From Podarcis raffonei (taxonomy: Eukaryota > Chordata > Lepidosauria > Squamata > Lacertidae): a stretch of DNA of 64,000 nt. Under the pieces are notes generated by a model, which made no database searches, had not been told where the DNA came from, and worked only from the letters and a program-made list of their open reading frames with translations. The translations under genes and the position numbers were made by a program. The stretch lies in NCBI RefSeq assembly GCF_027172205.1, contig NC_070614.1, forward strand, positions 49,230,001-49,294,000, read 5' to 3'. Positions within the stretch are counted from its first letter, which is position 1; the number at the start of each line of letters is the position of its first letter. Shown one piece after another: positions 1 to 12,506 of the stretch.

Positions 1-97
1 AAACGCCGGCTCCCTCGGCCAATAAAGCGAGATGAGCGCCGCAACCCCAGAGTCGGCCACAACTGGACCTAATGGTCAGGGGTCCCTTTACCTTTAA
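1..97 (+). repeat. Sauria SINE, 3' end, cut by window start
   Basis: Matches the tail shared by the complete copy at 27662-28014 (CGGCCAATAAAGCGAGATGA, GGTCAGGGGTCCCTTTACC). The 5' part lies outside the window. Confidence 0.85.
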
Positions 98-884
98 TGC
101 AAGGGTAGCCAACATGGTACCCTCCATATATTGCTGGATTCCCAACTCCCATGATCATGGATGATGGGCCTCATATTTGGAACTCACTATATAGGTCACC
201 TCTGATCTAACAAATTTGAAGATTGGTTCATAATTATAGAGGATTGACCCATCTTGTGATATAAGAACTTTTATATTATTTATAATAAATTTCCACATAT
301 TCTAACACCTTTTGCATTTTAATCCTGACAGATAAATGCCCATCATGTGGAACCAGCTGCAAATACTTGTTTCTCAATAATAATGTAAGTTGTAGTTTGT
401 CTAAAGCAGACTCTTATCTTCTCCTTTGTTTCCATGGACTTTTTGAAACACAGATGTTCTAGTTGTACCACATCCATTTTGGCTAATGTATGGAGTTCTT
501 TTTATGAAACAGAGGGAGAAATATTGAGCAGAATTATGAAAGATGGCACAACTTTGATGCACCCACCTTCACCACCAGAGAGATCCAGGGCTGCTAGCTT
601 TTCCTATCTGAGGATGTGGTTATGTTTACAAAGCGGCCCTTTTAAAAAGATGCAACCTGACCCTCAAACAGTTTGCTATGGCCGTATGGCAGGAGGAAAA
701 AGCCCATGATTAATGGCTTCCATCCATGTATGGCGCCCAAAGAATAAAGGCTTTCCCAAGAAAGTGGGAGCATTCAGTATACACAATACTTTCTTATAAG
801 GCTAAAACGTTACAATTTTGAAAACACTTGTCTAATTTAATTAGTTGTTAATACAGGGCTGGGGGCTGTTGGACTGAGCAAGGT

Positions 885-1185
885 TTCTGCTCTGAACAGT
901 TTATTTGGCAATCACTCGTAGCCGAGTAAGATTGTCTTCCATGAGTATGGTCTTAACAGTGAGTCCGTAAGTCACTGTGGAGGCGAATTCTGGATCTATA
1001 CGTCCTTCCACAGTAGGGACATAGGTTTCCAGGCGGGAGTTGATCAGGTTGAGGGTTTGCCAAACACACCTTCCTCTTAGTTTGTTTCTCTGAACAGCAC
1101 ACCCATCTGTAAGTATTTCAGGGGATGCAATTAAAATCCAGTATGTATAATGTACTTTTAATTTGCAAAGTAGTTTCAATCCATA
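885..1185 (-). repeat. Unclassified repeat-like fragment with open frame
   Basis: A 92-codon minus-strand open frame (NSRLETYVPTVEGRIDPEF) in an RNF212B intron. It resembles sequence I associate with interspersed repeats in lizards, but I cannot name the family. It is not a RING exon. Confidence 0.3.
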
Positions 1186-1614
1186 TTCTTACTTACCTTT
1201 TTGCCCTACTCTTTCCAGTCATAAGTCCATTCTTAAAAGCTCTATGTCCTAGTGTTAGTTATTTTTGCCCTGAAGCTTTCCTTTCCCTGTGAAAACCCGT
1301 TTTTTAGTGCTCAATCGGAGCTAACATCAATTCAGGTTTTCTGAAGAAACAGAGTAAAGTGGCCATGTGTTTTGCTGTGAAAACATGCATGTGTGTGCAG
1401 CCGGGCCAGGGAATTAGTGAAGTAACTCTGCTGTTAATGCTTGCATGCTTGTGCATTCACACTTAGCCATGGTTTGTACAAGGGATTTGAACATCAATCT
1501 CTTAAATACATTACCAGCTGATTAAACCTAGAATATCTCAGTTTGCTTTGCCTCTTTGGAAGATAATAAAGAGCCTGGGCCTTATCTTGTCCTCTTTGTG
1601 TTTCTGATCTACAG

Positions 1615-4600
1615 ATGAAAGAAGATGAAAAAAAGTTTTTCAAAAGCCCTGTTGAAACTGCTCTCAACTATATCACCCATCTATCTCAGGTAAGAATGAC
1701 ATACCCTGTGAGCATTGTCTCATAGGTCCTAAAATGTTGGTGACAGTCAAGAAACATGGAGTGAATTTGTGGAATTGTGGGTCTCTGAGAAAAAGCAGGT
1801 TAGCTTAAAGACAGAGTCTGCAATCCAGTCAGAAAAAGCAGGTTAGCTTAAAGATAGTGGGAGAAGTGTATGCTGAAAATGTATTCTGAAGTATGTTTAA
1901 GGGGTCCTTCCTGCAAACAAGGAAGAAACCTGTTTATTGAACATTGATCTCATTTGTTTGTACAAAGTTTTCAGGTAGATTCTGTGAAATTGGCTGCATA
2001 ATGAACATTCATTCCAATTTGTTTGTAGGGAGGTTATACCAAGCAAATAGCTCTCACTTTCCAGTACATGTTTTATCGCTTTCCTTATCCCTCAAAAGCT
2101 TGTTCTTTAAAAATAGGCTTGTGTTAAGTAAACTAAACACTGAGCAACCTGGATTTGCTAATACTGTATGTGATTGAATCCTAGCTGCAAAATAGCAAGT
2201 CTGGAAGCAGCTGCAGCAGCTTAATTTCCTAGCCTAATAAACAAAGAATATGATTTGAAAAGAAGTTACATTTCACCCCATTTTCAACGGCTTGGGGCTA
2301 TGGGGGTGGGGTTAAATCCAAGGTCATTTATAGGACTAGTTAATAACCAATCTGGGGAAGGGTTAATAATAATAGTGGTCCTCTTTGCCAACTTAGCTAA
2401 TTAATTACTATAAGAAATGTAGATAAAAGAGCCATATAAATATGCAGACCAACTAGTTAATAATCAGATAGAATTTCAGCAGAATCAGCAGCACCTGAAC
2501 ATTAAAATCTGCCAGGATTGCCATTTTAGGTATATCTCACAAGCCTTGGTAATTATGGACCTGCTCCCTCTCCTGAGCATGATACTACTTCTCATTGGTG
2601 CATATTACTGTAGTGACAATAATAAAGGTATTTATTTATTTGGGAAATGTGTATATATCACACCTTCAACAACAAAGTTCCTAAGGTAGTCTACAAGTAT
2701 TTTTTAAAATAACAAAAGCATAGTCTAAAGAAAACAGTGATAAAACAGTAGAATCAAGCAGTATTTAAAACAGTGAACACATTTATAAGGCCTGTAAAAA
2801 TTAAAGGGTCTTTACCTGCTGCTGAAAATACAGCAATGTAGAGCTGACCATGGGAGAGAATTCTAAAAACAGGGTGCCACAAGTGTAAAGGGTGTCTCTC
2901 TATCTAAGAATTTCAGGTAGGTGAATATTGTAATTGCTGCATTTCCAATATTTTCAGGAAGCTCTCTATTTCTGACCTCCCCTTTGCACCCCACTAGCTA
3001 TGCATGCCCACTAAAGTACTTCAGATGTCTATCAACTTGATACACTTTTGCAACATGTTTTTTCCAACATTTTGAAACAGGAGTTTTAACTCCAAAGTTG
3101 TTACTGTGTCTTTATATTGCACTTTAAGTATGTGGTAGATACCCTGTAATTAATTGCAGTACTTACCTTTAGCCACCTGTTTGAATGGAGCAAGCTTGCA
3201 GCTCCCTCAAAGTATTAGCAGGCAAAGGCTAGACACATATGCCAGAGTTTTCTGTCAATTTTCCTTTCTAAAAGCTCCCCCTAGCAAACTCATGGGTTGT
3301 TTCTTAATTTCTCAGAGTTAAAAAACAGTTTAGGGGCTCTTATCACCTTGTTCAATTACAGCCATTAGCACAAACTCTGAGTCGCTTGTGCAATATGATG
3401 TGCATCTCATATGACTGGAGTGAACATGCAAAACTATATAACCTTAAGTCAGACAACTTGTTCATTTAGCCCAGTCTACTCTGATTGGTAGACATTGAGC
3501 CTGTGTCTTGTGGTGGCTGGTGCCCATTGGGAATAGCAGGGCAGCAGGCAAAGAGGTCCACCATAGGTGGAACCTAAGACAGACAGAGCCCACTAATTCT
3601 GGTTTTGTTCCTGTCTTTCTCCCTGTCGAGTTGTACAAGGGTAAAACTGAGTCTAAGGAAGAGGAAGATGACAGGGCTGGTTGTAAGGAGGTAGGCAAGT
3701 GGGGACTAACTGGGGGCAGACTGAGGTGAGTGGGTCACTGCTCCATTTACCCTGTGACCATCTATATGTAAGGCAAATGCTGTACCACTGCACTATGCAA
3801 CTTGCTTCCTGTCTAGTATGTTCCCTAGAGCTGAAAGGACCCATATTCCATTTCTGATCTCCTGAAGCAAGTCACAGTCCCCAAATTTGACCAGGAGAGC
3901 ACATAATAATAATATTAATTTTATTATTTTTACCCCGCCCATCTGACTGGGTTGCAGACTGGGTTGCCCCCACATGCTTTTCAATCCTTTTATTTCATTC
4001 CCTTTGTTTCTCTTCCTAGGTGTGCATGTTCCAGAAGGGCCAGATGGAGCTTTTAGTTTCTTTCTACAAACACAATGCTTCAAAAGCAGAGGGAGCTCTT
4101 CAGGAAGCTCACCAGAAACTAACTATCCAAGAAAAGCAGGTTGTGTTCCCATGAACTAAGGCAAACAGTGTTAGTTGTAGCTGCAGGATTTAGTAGAGCT
4201 GTCATGAGGAAGACCATCGAAGTGTTGAACTAGGACTGCAGAAGCCTAAGTTCAAATCCCTGTTTAGTCCTGAGACTCACTTGGTAATCTTGGGCCAGTC
4301 ATTATCTCCCAGTATAACCTATTCCCCCTCCTGAAAACAATATAAAGAAGGTTCATATGAAATATTCTTGAATTCTCGTTTAATTTGTAAGCAGCTCTTT
4401 TATTATTGATTGATGGCAGAATCCTGGTAAGGGGTGGAGTGAGCTCCTGCATTAACATTATACACATAAAGCAACCAAATGGGGATAAATATGTATACTG
4501 TTATTTTAAAAGGACCATATTCCTATTCCATTAGTACTAGATATTATGACATGTTAATGTGAAATGGAACTATTGGTCTGCATGACCCCACAGACATACA

Positions 4601-7600
4601 TCCCACATCTCTCTGCCAAAATGTTCCTGCCTAAAGGGTCAACAGTATAACTGGATGTAATATAATGTATTAATGTAAGGCAATGCAATATAGTTAGTCA
4701 GACCACCTATCTTCCATTTCTTTCCCCCTACTCCCCTTGGCTTAGGAATTTGGAGGCAATACGGAGAGAGAACAGGGAACTGAAGAAAAAGTGTAACAAC
4801 ATGAAGGTAGGAGCCCTTTGCTGGAAACAAATCACATTTTTTGTGATTGAGTTCCAGACACCATCTGCTGGTAGAAACCAGTTCTGCTCCTCCATGCCTT
4901 TGTCAATGTTGGGATGGGAAAAGTGAATCAACCTCCCTGCAGGTTACATATATTTGCATTTGGGTCCTGCAAACCCACCCTTTTCTCTCAACAGGCTTTT
5001 CCGAGACACCGCCAGAGTAGCAGGTCAGTGTGTTAGTTCTGCCTTCTTGGAACATTTGCCAGGAACTGCAGCACATAAAATGTAGACACCAACCAACGTA
5101 TCTGTGGCAAAACGATAGAGCTGAGTTTGAGGCCACAGGGCAGCAAAACATCTGGGGCACAGTCACATGCCTTTGACCCTGACTGAACAAAATTCATTTC
5201 AATTTGCTGCAGAAACAGCACTCCGAGGCCAGTCGGTGTCACACACCCATCACCCAGAGGTAGGTAGAAAGATGGGGCCTCTGTAGGCATGCGCCAATGC
5301 CCTTGAGCAAATGTTCACATTACAGTGTATCTGTTTGTTTATGAGCATGTGAATGCATGTGTTCTGGCCCTGAACACATAGCAATAAGTGGCTACTTACC
5401 TATCTAAAAAATGCCTTTGCACATGTACACACATGCAATCCAACATGTTTCCCTGAGAGGGATGGACAGGTACAAACATATGCTCAAATATTTCTCTATA
5501 AAATCAGGGTAAAGGTTTGCACATGTCTTTTTGGCCCTTGAAGATGCATATTTATTACCTTCCTTATAATGACTCAGACCAACATCTTTTCTCTAGCACA
5601 GTATGTTGTTACTGTCTCTACAGTAACCTATTTCATATTTTGCAGTTACACCACAACCTATTTCCCAGCACTCCAGTGAGGTAGTCAGGTAGGTGAATCA
5701 GGAAATTCATATTCTTTGGTTGTAGGTGTGAGGCATTGTTATAAAAACAACAGCAAAAATGTAGGCATTTGCTCACAATTCCAGAGGAATTTCAGTTTAT
5801 TTTTTTCCTCTTTAAGTAAAACAAAATTCCAACTCTAAACACAGTACACTTCATGCTATGATCTTTCCTCTGTCCAGTATCCTATCATCAAAAATTGAAT
5901 TCTAGTTTAGGAATCTAGACCTCTTAGTAGAGGCAATGCATAGATATTATCTGTCTGCTTGCCTATCTAGCCTTCCCACCAGTGACTCCTGGACTTTTTG
6001 TGCCTCTATTCTCCATAGTCGCTCATCTTCCATGGATGCCATCTCTTCCAGAACCAGCCAGCTATCAAACTGGCAAGTGAGTCTCCACCACTGCTGTCCT
6101 TTACCTAGAAAAGGAAAAGATAAGATGGATATGTTGTTTTTGTTCTTCAAAAACTCAGTGTCACAGAGAATTCTGAGAACCAGGAGCCATTGATATAATA
6201 TGCCCATGAAAAGAGAAGCCTTGTCCTCGTCACACACTGTTTACTGTTTTGTGTTATCAAGGCTTAGTGCTCAGTACTTAATACATTGCCATGGCAAAAG
6301 AACTATTCTCCTGTTGCCAACAAGGACTCACCAAGGCAATAACTGCAACAAGGTCAGTGGGAGCTGTTAATATCATCTGTCTGATAAGGCCTACAGGACA
6401 TATAAATAACAAGTGCAGATTGAATTGTAATGTAAAATTTAGAATTAAGGTGTTTATAATGTTGTTGGCTTATTTTACCATGTAATAACTTTTCTAGATA
6501 ATATTAAAAAGCAGAGATTTCTCACTTGTACCCAGCATGCCACAGGATCCACTAGGATGACCCCAGCTGACTCTATAAATGGTAAGAAATAGCTTCAGAT
6601 AAAAGGTAGGGAACACAAAATTTGGCAAAAGAAATTAAACTAGACAATAAGAGATTGGGGTAGGGAAAAGAATTAAAGGATCACACCACCAAAATCATTA
6701 AGACCAACACTAAAGTATTTTTATATGCATTAGAAGCAGGAAACCAGCTAGGGAGGCAGTTAGACCTGTGTCTAAAGGAGTCAAAGGTGTGCTAAAGGAG
6801 GAAGAGGAGATTGCAGACAAGCTGAATGAATGCTTTGCATCAGTTTTCATTGCACAAGCCATAGGGCAGGTCACTATGTCTGAACTAATTTTCTCAGGAA
6901 GAGAGCCTGAGGAACCAAGGGAAATAGTGGTGACAAGAGACGAGGTCCCAGGCCATACTGACAAATTAAAAACAAATTAACTTATCATATCCAAATGGCA
7001 TCCATTCAAGAATTCTTAAAGAACTCAAAGGTGAAACTGCTGATCTTTTAATGGAAATATGTAACTTGCCTGTAAGATCAGCCCCCACACTGGAGGACTG
7101 GGAAATCGCCAATGTAACACCAATTTTTAAAAGGTGGATCCAAGGAGATCTAGGAGAGTACAGCCCAGTTAGCTTAATTTTGTAGGAAAGCTGGTGGAGA
7201 GCATTATGAAGAACTGCCAGACATAAAAAGACTTGCTGAATTAAAACTACCATGTTTACTACAAGTGTAATACTTGTCTCATTAACATTTTGCAGTTCTT
7301 TGAGAGTGTCAAACATAGTGCCAAACACTTTCAAAACATTCCTCATCAAAAACTCACAAGTATGATTACCAACCATAGCAGTAACTAGCTAAAGAGGAAG
7401 CAGAGAGTAGGAATAAATAGAATAAATAGAATAAATAGAATTTTCTTAACATAATATATTATTACAATACTGGTCATCAAGAATTGGTATTAGTACTTTT
7501 GCTTTTTAACCTGTGCAGAAATGATCTGGAATAAGAGATGAGCTGTGAGATGCCTATGAGGCCAAATTGTACAGGATAGTAAGAAAAGGGGTGATATATC

Positions 7601-10003
7601 CAATACAATTATACACATCTATGGTGCAACCATACTTGAGAATACTGTGCACAGTTCTGGTAAAAAAAATATATTGTAGAACAGGAAAAGGTTAAGAAAA
7701 AGGTAATGAATATTATCAAGGGACTGGAGCAACTCCATTATGGGGAAAATCTACTACATTTGGTGGGGGGTTAGTTTAGAGAAATTGTGAATAAGGTGGA
7801 AGGACGAGAGTGAAGTGTCTAAAATTATGCATGGTATGGAGAAGCTACATAGAGTTTTCCTCCTCATAATACTAGAAGCCAATAGATATTTTATAATGAA
7901 TTTGGCAGATGAAAGGAAGTTCTTAGTCACACATGGGGTCACGAAGAGTTGGACACGACTAATCGACTAAACAACAACTTAGTCACACAGCACATAATTT
8001 AACTCTGGAATTTGCTACCAGAAGAAGTTGTAATGGTCAGCACTTTGGATGGCTTAAAAAATGTGTTTTAGACAAATTCATGAAGCATAAGACTATTGAA
8101 GGCTGCTAGTAGCATATACTGTACCTCCAGTATCAGAAATAGTATAACTCAGAATCCCAGACTCTGTTCTTATGAATGCTGTATGTTTTGACTACAAATA
8201 ATACAAAAGACCAAAAGGTGGCAATGGAAGACCAGGAATAGGAGAGTGCAAGATTCAGCCTCCTTCAAAGCTTATTCAATGTCCAAGAGGGGAAATTGCT
8301 CCCCTCTTTTAAATGGGCAAATACATTATTGTATCTAAGAAAAGTCAAGTCCTACATGCTTACCTTTGTTCTTCTCCTGTCACCTTTCCACAGACTCTCC
8401 GATAATCACTTGAGGCATAATACTTTGTTCTATTTTGCAGCTACTCCTTCAGGTTCCACTCAAAGTTTATTCTTCAGGTGAGTTCCAGGGTGAGGGATGA
8501 TATTCCCTCCAGGATACTAGTATCACATGACCATGAAAAGGCCATGGCACTAGTATTACTTGCCACAGTAATTTGCATTTCTCATCACCATTCATCTCTC
8601 CATTTCTTTCAGGGCTTCTCCTGCCTTTTCTCACACCTCCAGCATGAATGTCAACTCACACACCCCTATGGCGAGGCAAAATCAAAGTGCTAGGCAGCAA
8701 CAAGAAACCCCATACTTCAACCTCAACATCTTCTCTGGTGAGAAAGTACCCTGCTGCTAACAGACGCACCTTTTATTCTTCCATATTCCCTCCAGTACTC
8801 AACAATGCTATCATTGTACTCTATAGTTCACTGTAGTAATGATTACAATGCAAGCTGCATTCTAAGGGTTGGCCTCACCACTCAGCCAACCCACTCAGCC
8901 TCAGAATCCCACCATATACTTTCCAATGATCAATTCTCTATTGTCTTTAACCCACAGATCAGACAGAGGGGGTTTCTATGCCAGAACATCGTAGCAGTGA
9001 GAGACTACGGCCTATACAGGTGAGGAGCAGTCTGTGAAATGAGTATAGACTGGGCAAAGCTTATCATTGGAGCGTTTTGAACAACTGCTTTTCTTTCTGT
9101 CTTCTCAGCTGAGATTCACCCCTCGCTCCTTTCACTGCAGGTAAGTGGTAACCTGTTTAGTTCACCATCCTCTCACCCAGAGGCATACCTAGGCCCACTT
9201 GCGCCTTTGGCATGGAGATGTTTCAGTGCCTCTGAAGCTGGGAGAAACCATGGACTAGAAACTCAAAAAGTCACACTTCTAACAGCACCACTGGATGACT
9301 GGGGAGAGAGCCCTCGCTCAGAGCAGCAGAGGAACAGCCTGTGGAGTGCATTGATGGGCAGGTGGGCTCTTAGCCACTCCAAGACAGAGTGGAGAGGTGA
9401 GGTTTTCGTGTCGCTCCTGAGCCTGTGCCCTTAGCAGGGGCCAACCCCTAGATATGCCCCTGCTCCCACCAGGAATTAGGGCTGTGCCCCCCACAACACG
9501 TTATTTGTGGGCACCTTTGGGCACTCCCATTTGGGTTTAATTTGAAGAGGGTTGCCTTTATTTTTTGCTTAAGTTTTTTGTTTTGGGCTGTATTTTGTCA
9601 ACTTTCATGGGATCAGGGTTCAAAGCCTCTAGGCCAAAAAATGTTGGGGACTCCCTGGGTTAGGAGACTACAAGGGCTTGTAACAGAGAGCTTGGGGGGG
9701 GCCCTAATACAAGGTTTTGAACTTTTGGGATTTGCAGTATCAAGTATTCTGTCACTTCCTCCTTCTGCTGAGCCAAGCTAGGTACTTGATCTGTGTAAGA
9801 CACAAACTCCTGCCTAAGCCCAATATTGTGCTCTAGATACAGGTTGAAGTGCATTACTTAACCACAAACAGAAAAGTTTTGTTGAACATAACTGAGTGAT
9901 AAGCTGCATTTGTAACTAGAGTGTGAACCCTGCAGTATGCAACTAGCTCATTTTATTTTCTCACAGGCCTTCATCCAACAGCCAAGCCCACCAACAAAAA
10001 TAG
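1615..10003 (+). CDS. RNF212B: RNF212B, 3' part of gene (10 coding exons visible, RING exons off left edge)
   Basis: RNF212-family SUMO/ubiquitin E3-like protein that acts on meiotic chromosomes at crossover sites. Exons read by eye: 1615-1689, 4020-4135, 4746-4806, 4995-5023, 5213-5259, 8441-8477, 8613-8737, 8958-9019, 9109-9140 and 9967-10003, with TAG at 10001. Splice phases agree across every junction. Exon 1615 encodes KKFFKSPVETAL, the conserved block following the RING in human RNF212B. The next two exons give a coiled coil (FQKGQMELLVSFYKH, then RRENRELKK). After that comes a Ser/Pro-rich tail with TPRPVGVT, matching human TPRPVGIT. The N-terminal RING-finger exons are not in the window. 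The junction after 4135 needs a GC donor (see findings). The neighbouring HOMEZ on the opposite strand supports RNF212B rather than RNF212. A possible poly(A) signal AATAAA lies at 10328-10333. The last, short exons are the least certain part. Confidence 0.85.
2630..2830. repeat. Decayed LINE-tail-like AT-rich stretch
   Basis: AATAAAGGTATTTATTTATTTG followed by AAAACAGT-rich sequence resembles old LINE 3' tails on the opposite strand. Too eroded to classify. Confidence 0.25.
3895..3975 (-). repeat. LINE 3' tail (CR1/L2-like), minus strand
   Basis: AATAATAATATTAATTTTAT then CCCCGCCCATCTGACTGGG. The same tail occurs at 35083-35145 (+) and 59448-59525 (-). Confidence 0.6.
4223..4345 (+). repeat. 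MIR-like tRNA-SINE remnant
   Basis: TTCAAATCCCTGTTTAG (B-box-like) then CTTGGGCCAGTCATTATCTC, the usual MIR-like core. It lies in the RNF212B intron just after the 4020 exon and is heavily decayed. Confidence 0.5.
6690..7260 (+). repeat. CR1-like LINE, reverse transcriptase fragment
   Basis: Decayed ORF2 sequence: LNECFASVF, then NGIHSRILKELK-like, DWEIANVTPIF and YSPVSLIL segments in shifting frames, typical of the CR1 clade upstream of the palm motif. Confidence 0.75.
7411..7440 (+). repeat. Short tandem repeat, 9-bp unit GAATAAATA
   Basis: Three tandem copies beside the LINE remnant. Confidence 0.8.
7590..8190 (+). repeat. CR1-like LINE, 3' region
   Basis: TGGTGCAACCATACTTGAGAATACTGTGCACAGTTCTGG (read as two halves) and the following TTATGCATGGTATGGAGAA match the common squamate LINE 3' region. 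It is interrupted by a BovB insertion at 7934-7977. Confidence 0.65.
7934..7977 (+). mobile_element. BovB LINE, extreme 5'-truncated copy (44 bp)
   Basis: GGGGTCACGAAGAGTTGGAC and ACGACTAATCGACTAAACAA are the BovB 3' terminus. A perfect 12-bp duplication, CTTAGTCACACA, flanks it at 7922-7933 and 7978-7989. Confidence 0.85.
9178..9462. mobile_element. Non-autonomous hAT-type MITE
   Basis: Ends CAGAGGCATACCTAGG and, inverted, CAGGGGCATATCTAGGG. It is flanked by an 8-bp duplication with one mismatch (CTCTCACC at 9170-9177, CTCCCACC at 9463-9470), the hAT target-site length. It lies in the last RNF212B intron. Confidence 0.75.
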
Positions 10004-11269
10004 GGAGGACAAAAGCAACTCTCTGCTTACCAGTCTCAACATGGGCAAGATGATATTTCCTGTCCCTGCATAAACTCTGCTTAATTTTGGGGGCCTTGGT
10101 GAAAAGCCATCCACTAAAAGTATTTTCTCTCTCTTGTAACACAATATATAGTTTCAGGAGATCTAACGTGATAGACTTAAGTGGTGTAATATATATTTGC
10201 AGGGTTTCTTGTTGAAGGAAAGGTGATCAATGGCAGACTTAGGCTTATTTCAAGGCTCAGTGTTACTAGGCTATGACATTTTCTAGCTGACTCTATTGCA
10301 ACTTATTAAGCAATTCGTAGATCATAAAATAAACTTTCCAAAATCGAAATCAGATTCATTTGTTGAGAAGATAGCAAGTATTTTTGAAGTTCTCAGCTGC
10401 AATTTAGCCACTGGCAAGTCAATGGAAAAGTTCCTTCTTTTTTATTCCAGTTGCATAGAATATAGGACTACTTTCTCCATACTATATAACCAAAAGTTGC
10501 TTTCCAGAGTAAAGACGTGACAAGTATTTCTTTGAAAGATAAAAAAGAAGCTGTATTTTTATCATTATTATTAAAGAAAAGACTAATTATCAAGAGAATC
10601 CCTCAGTTATGGCTATTTGAACTAAATTCACACCTCAGTGTATTTTATTTATCTCCTTCACACAAGTTTGTACAGTCCCATGTTCTGCCTTTTCTCCCTC
10701 TGCGCAACTGACCAGCTTATACCAATATTTTTAGTTTTTCTAGCAGGGGGAAGATGTGTTGCCTTTTCAGCCTCTGTATAAATGCTTGAAACAGTGATTT
10801 AATAAATAGGGGTTTTTTTAAAAAAAAATGCAATTAGTATCACTATGTACAATCTTCTGCCTACTCATAGCTCCATAAATCTCAGAATCCATCTTCCCCA
10901 TAACTCCTTATAAATGATCTTGGGCCAGTTCTGAGTTTACAGCAGCTTTCGATCCCTTAGATTCTGGGGCGGGGAGCAGGGTAGGGAACACATTCCTGTT
11001 TCAGTGACGGTATTGGCTTTGTGAATGGAACAAAGATGGCATACAAACAGCAATGCTTCCTCCATTTCTTCCATAAAGGAGATGGTCTCTACATCACACC
11101 TCACCTTCAAGTAAGCTGCTGTGGGAAGTGGTGGCTTTCAGTTCATAGCCGTCACCCATCTAGTTCAAAATGGATATATGACTGGATATATGACCAAAGT
11201 GAAAACTGATGGATCAAGGCACCAGTAAAGGGAGAGCACAGGAGTGAATAAAAAAGGGTGATGACATCC
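10004..11269. other. RNF212B 3' UTR and intergenic DNA
   Basis: No coding block or clear repeat seen. Possible RNF212B poly(A) signal at 10328-10333. Confidence 0.5.
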
Positions 11270-11436
11270 ACCTAAGGAGCTCAGTTGGTAGAGCATGAGA
11301 CTCTTACCCATGAGACCCATGGATCTCAGGGTCATGGGTTTGAGCCCCAAGTTGGGCAAAAGATTCCTGCACTGCAGGGGGTTGGACTAGATGATGCCCA
11401 TGGTCCTTTCTAACTCTACAATTCTATTATTCTAAG
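11270..11436 (+). repeat. tRNA-Lys-derived SINE with CR1-like tail
   Basis: GCTCAGTTGGTAGAGCATGA and GGGTCATGGGTTTGAGCCCC are the A and B boxes of a tRNA-Lys-like head. The tail GGTTGGACTAGATGATGCCC ... ATTCTATTATTCT is the CR1 3' terminus. It is a SINE, not a tRNA gene: the anticodon arm carries an insertion. Confidence 0.85.
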
Positions 11437-11754
11437 ATCATCAAGAGCAGAAGAAAAGTTAGAAGCTGTACAAAGAAGAGGCAATTAAAATGCAAGGAGA
11501 GAATGAAACGGAAGACAACTGAGATTAAGGCACAAAGTCGCCATCCTTGATTGGCAACTGCCAAAAATCAAATATTTATAACTGTAATTTTGGGCCACAA
11601 TTTTAAAAATGGAAAACAAAATCCCATAAGTAAACAAACGGGGGGGAAGCCAAAGAGGGGTGCGTTAGAGCTAAAAGCCTGGAAGAGCTTAGTCTAAATT
11701 ACATTCTTTTAATGTGTTCTGTCAGTAAAGGGACTTTGATTTGTAAAGCCCAAA

Positions 11755-12506
11755 AAAATATTTATTCATTGTATTCCCTAGGCTGCTGCTTCACTTAGCA
11801 GAATGAAATAGGATTGATACATGGGAGAGTAGCCAGATGTTATATATTTTCTGGAAGGAATTTGAAAAAAAGACATTGTTCCGTAAGTGAAGGTACAGAG
11901 AGTCATATAAGCCATGTCACTGTGCCAGTGAGGAAAACACTGACAGAAGCAGGAGTCAAATAATTAGTTGGAAGCAGTGAGACAAAGCAGAATCAACATG
12001 CTTCTCTCATCGCTGATACCCCCATTAAAATAAGGGAATGTAGCAGCTTTAGAACTCAAGAACAGAAAGAAGGAAAAATGCATCAGGATTCTAGAAGAAG
12101 GAAACAATTTGGACTCTATGAGCACAACACAAAGGCTGCAATTTGAAAGTTTGATAAGAAAGAAATTTATAGGTCCAGCACACTACTGAACGGGCTCATT
12201 CTATGGATTCTGGAGAAAGGGTGTGGGAAGCCCCCTATCCTACACCTTTTTAACTCTCTGATTAAACACATCACTGCATGGTACAAATTTGTTTTACTTC
12301 AATTCTAAAACTTGAAAACACACACACATAAATATGCTGGAACAGAAAAGGGGACCAAATTCAGTGTTTTGGAACCATGGCTAAGGGCAGGAATTTGATG
12401 GAAGAGAACCTCATAACACATTTGCCAGTTGCATCTTGATCCCTCCCCCAGACCTATCTCAGAAGTCCAGAATCGCTAGCATCCATCCAACATTCACACA
12501 AGAGCC
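11755..12506 (-). other. HOMEZ: Probable HOMEZ 3' UTR
   Basis: Non-coding stretch directly downstream of the HOMEZ stop. A minus-strand AATAAA lies at 11761-11766 and would end the transcript close to 11750. No repeat family is recognisable inside. The exact end is inferred from the poly(A) signal only. Confidence 0.4.

Noticed and set aside
3508-3729. Small frames on both strands in an RNF212B intron
   Set aside because: No RNF212B homology, no splice phase agreement and no conserved motif.
11270-11345. Possible functional tRNA-Lys gene
   Set aside because: The anticodon arm carries an insertion and the sequence continues directly into a CR1-type tail, so it is a SINE head.
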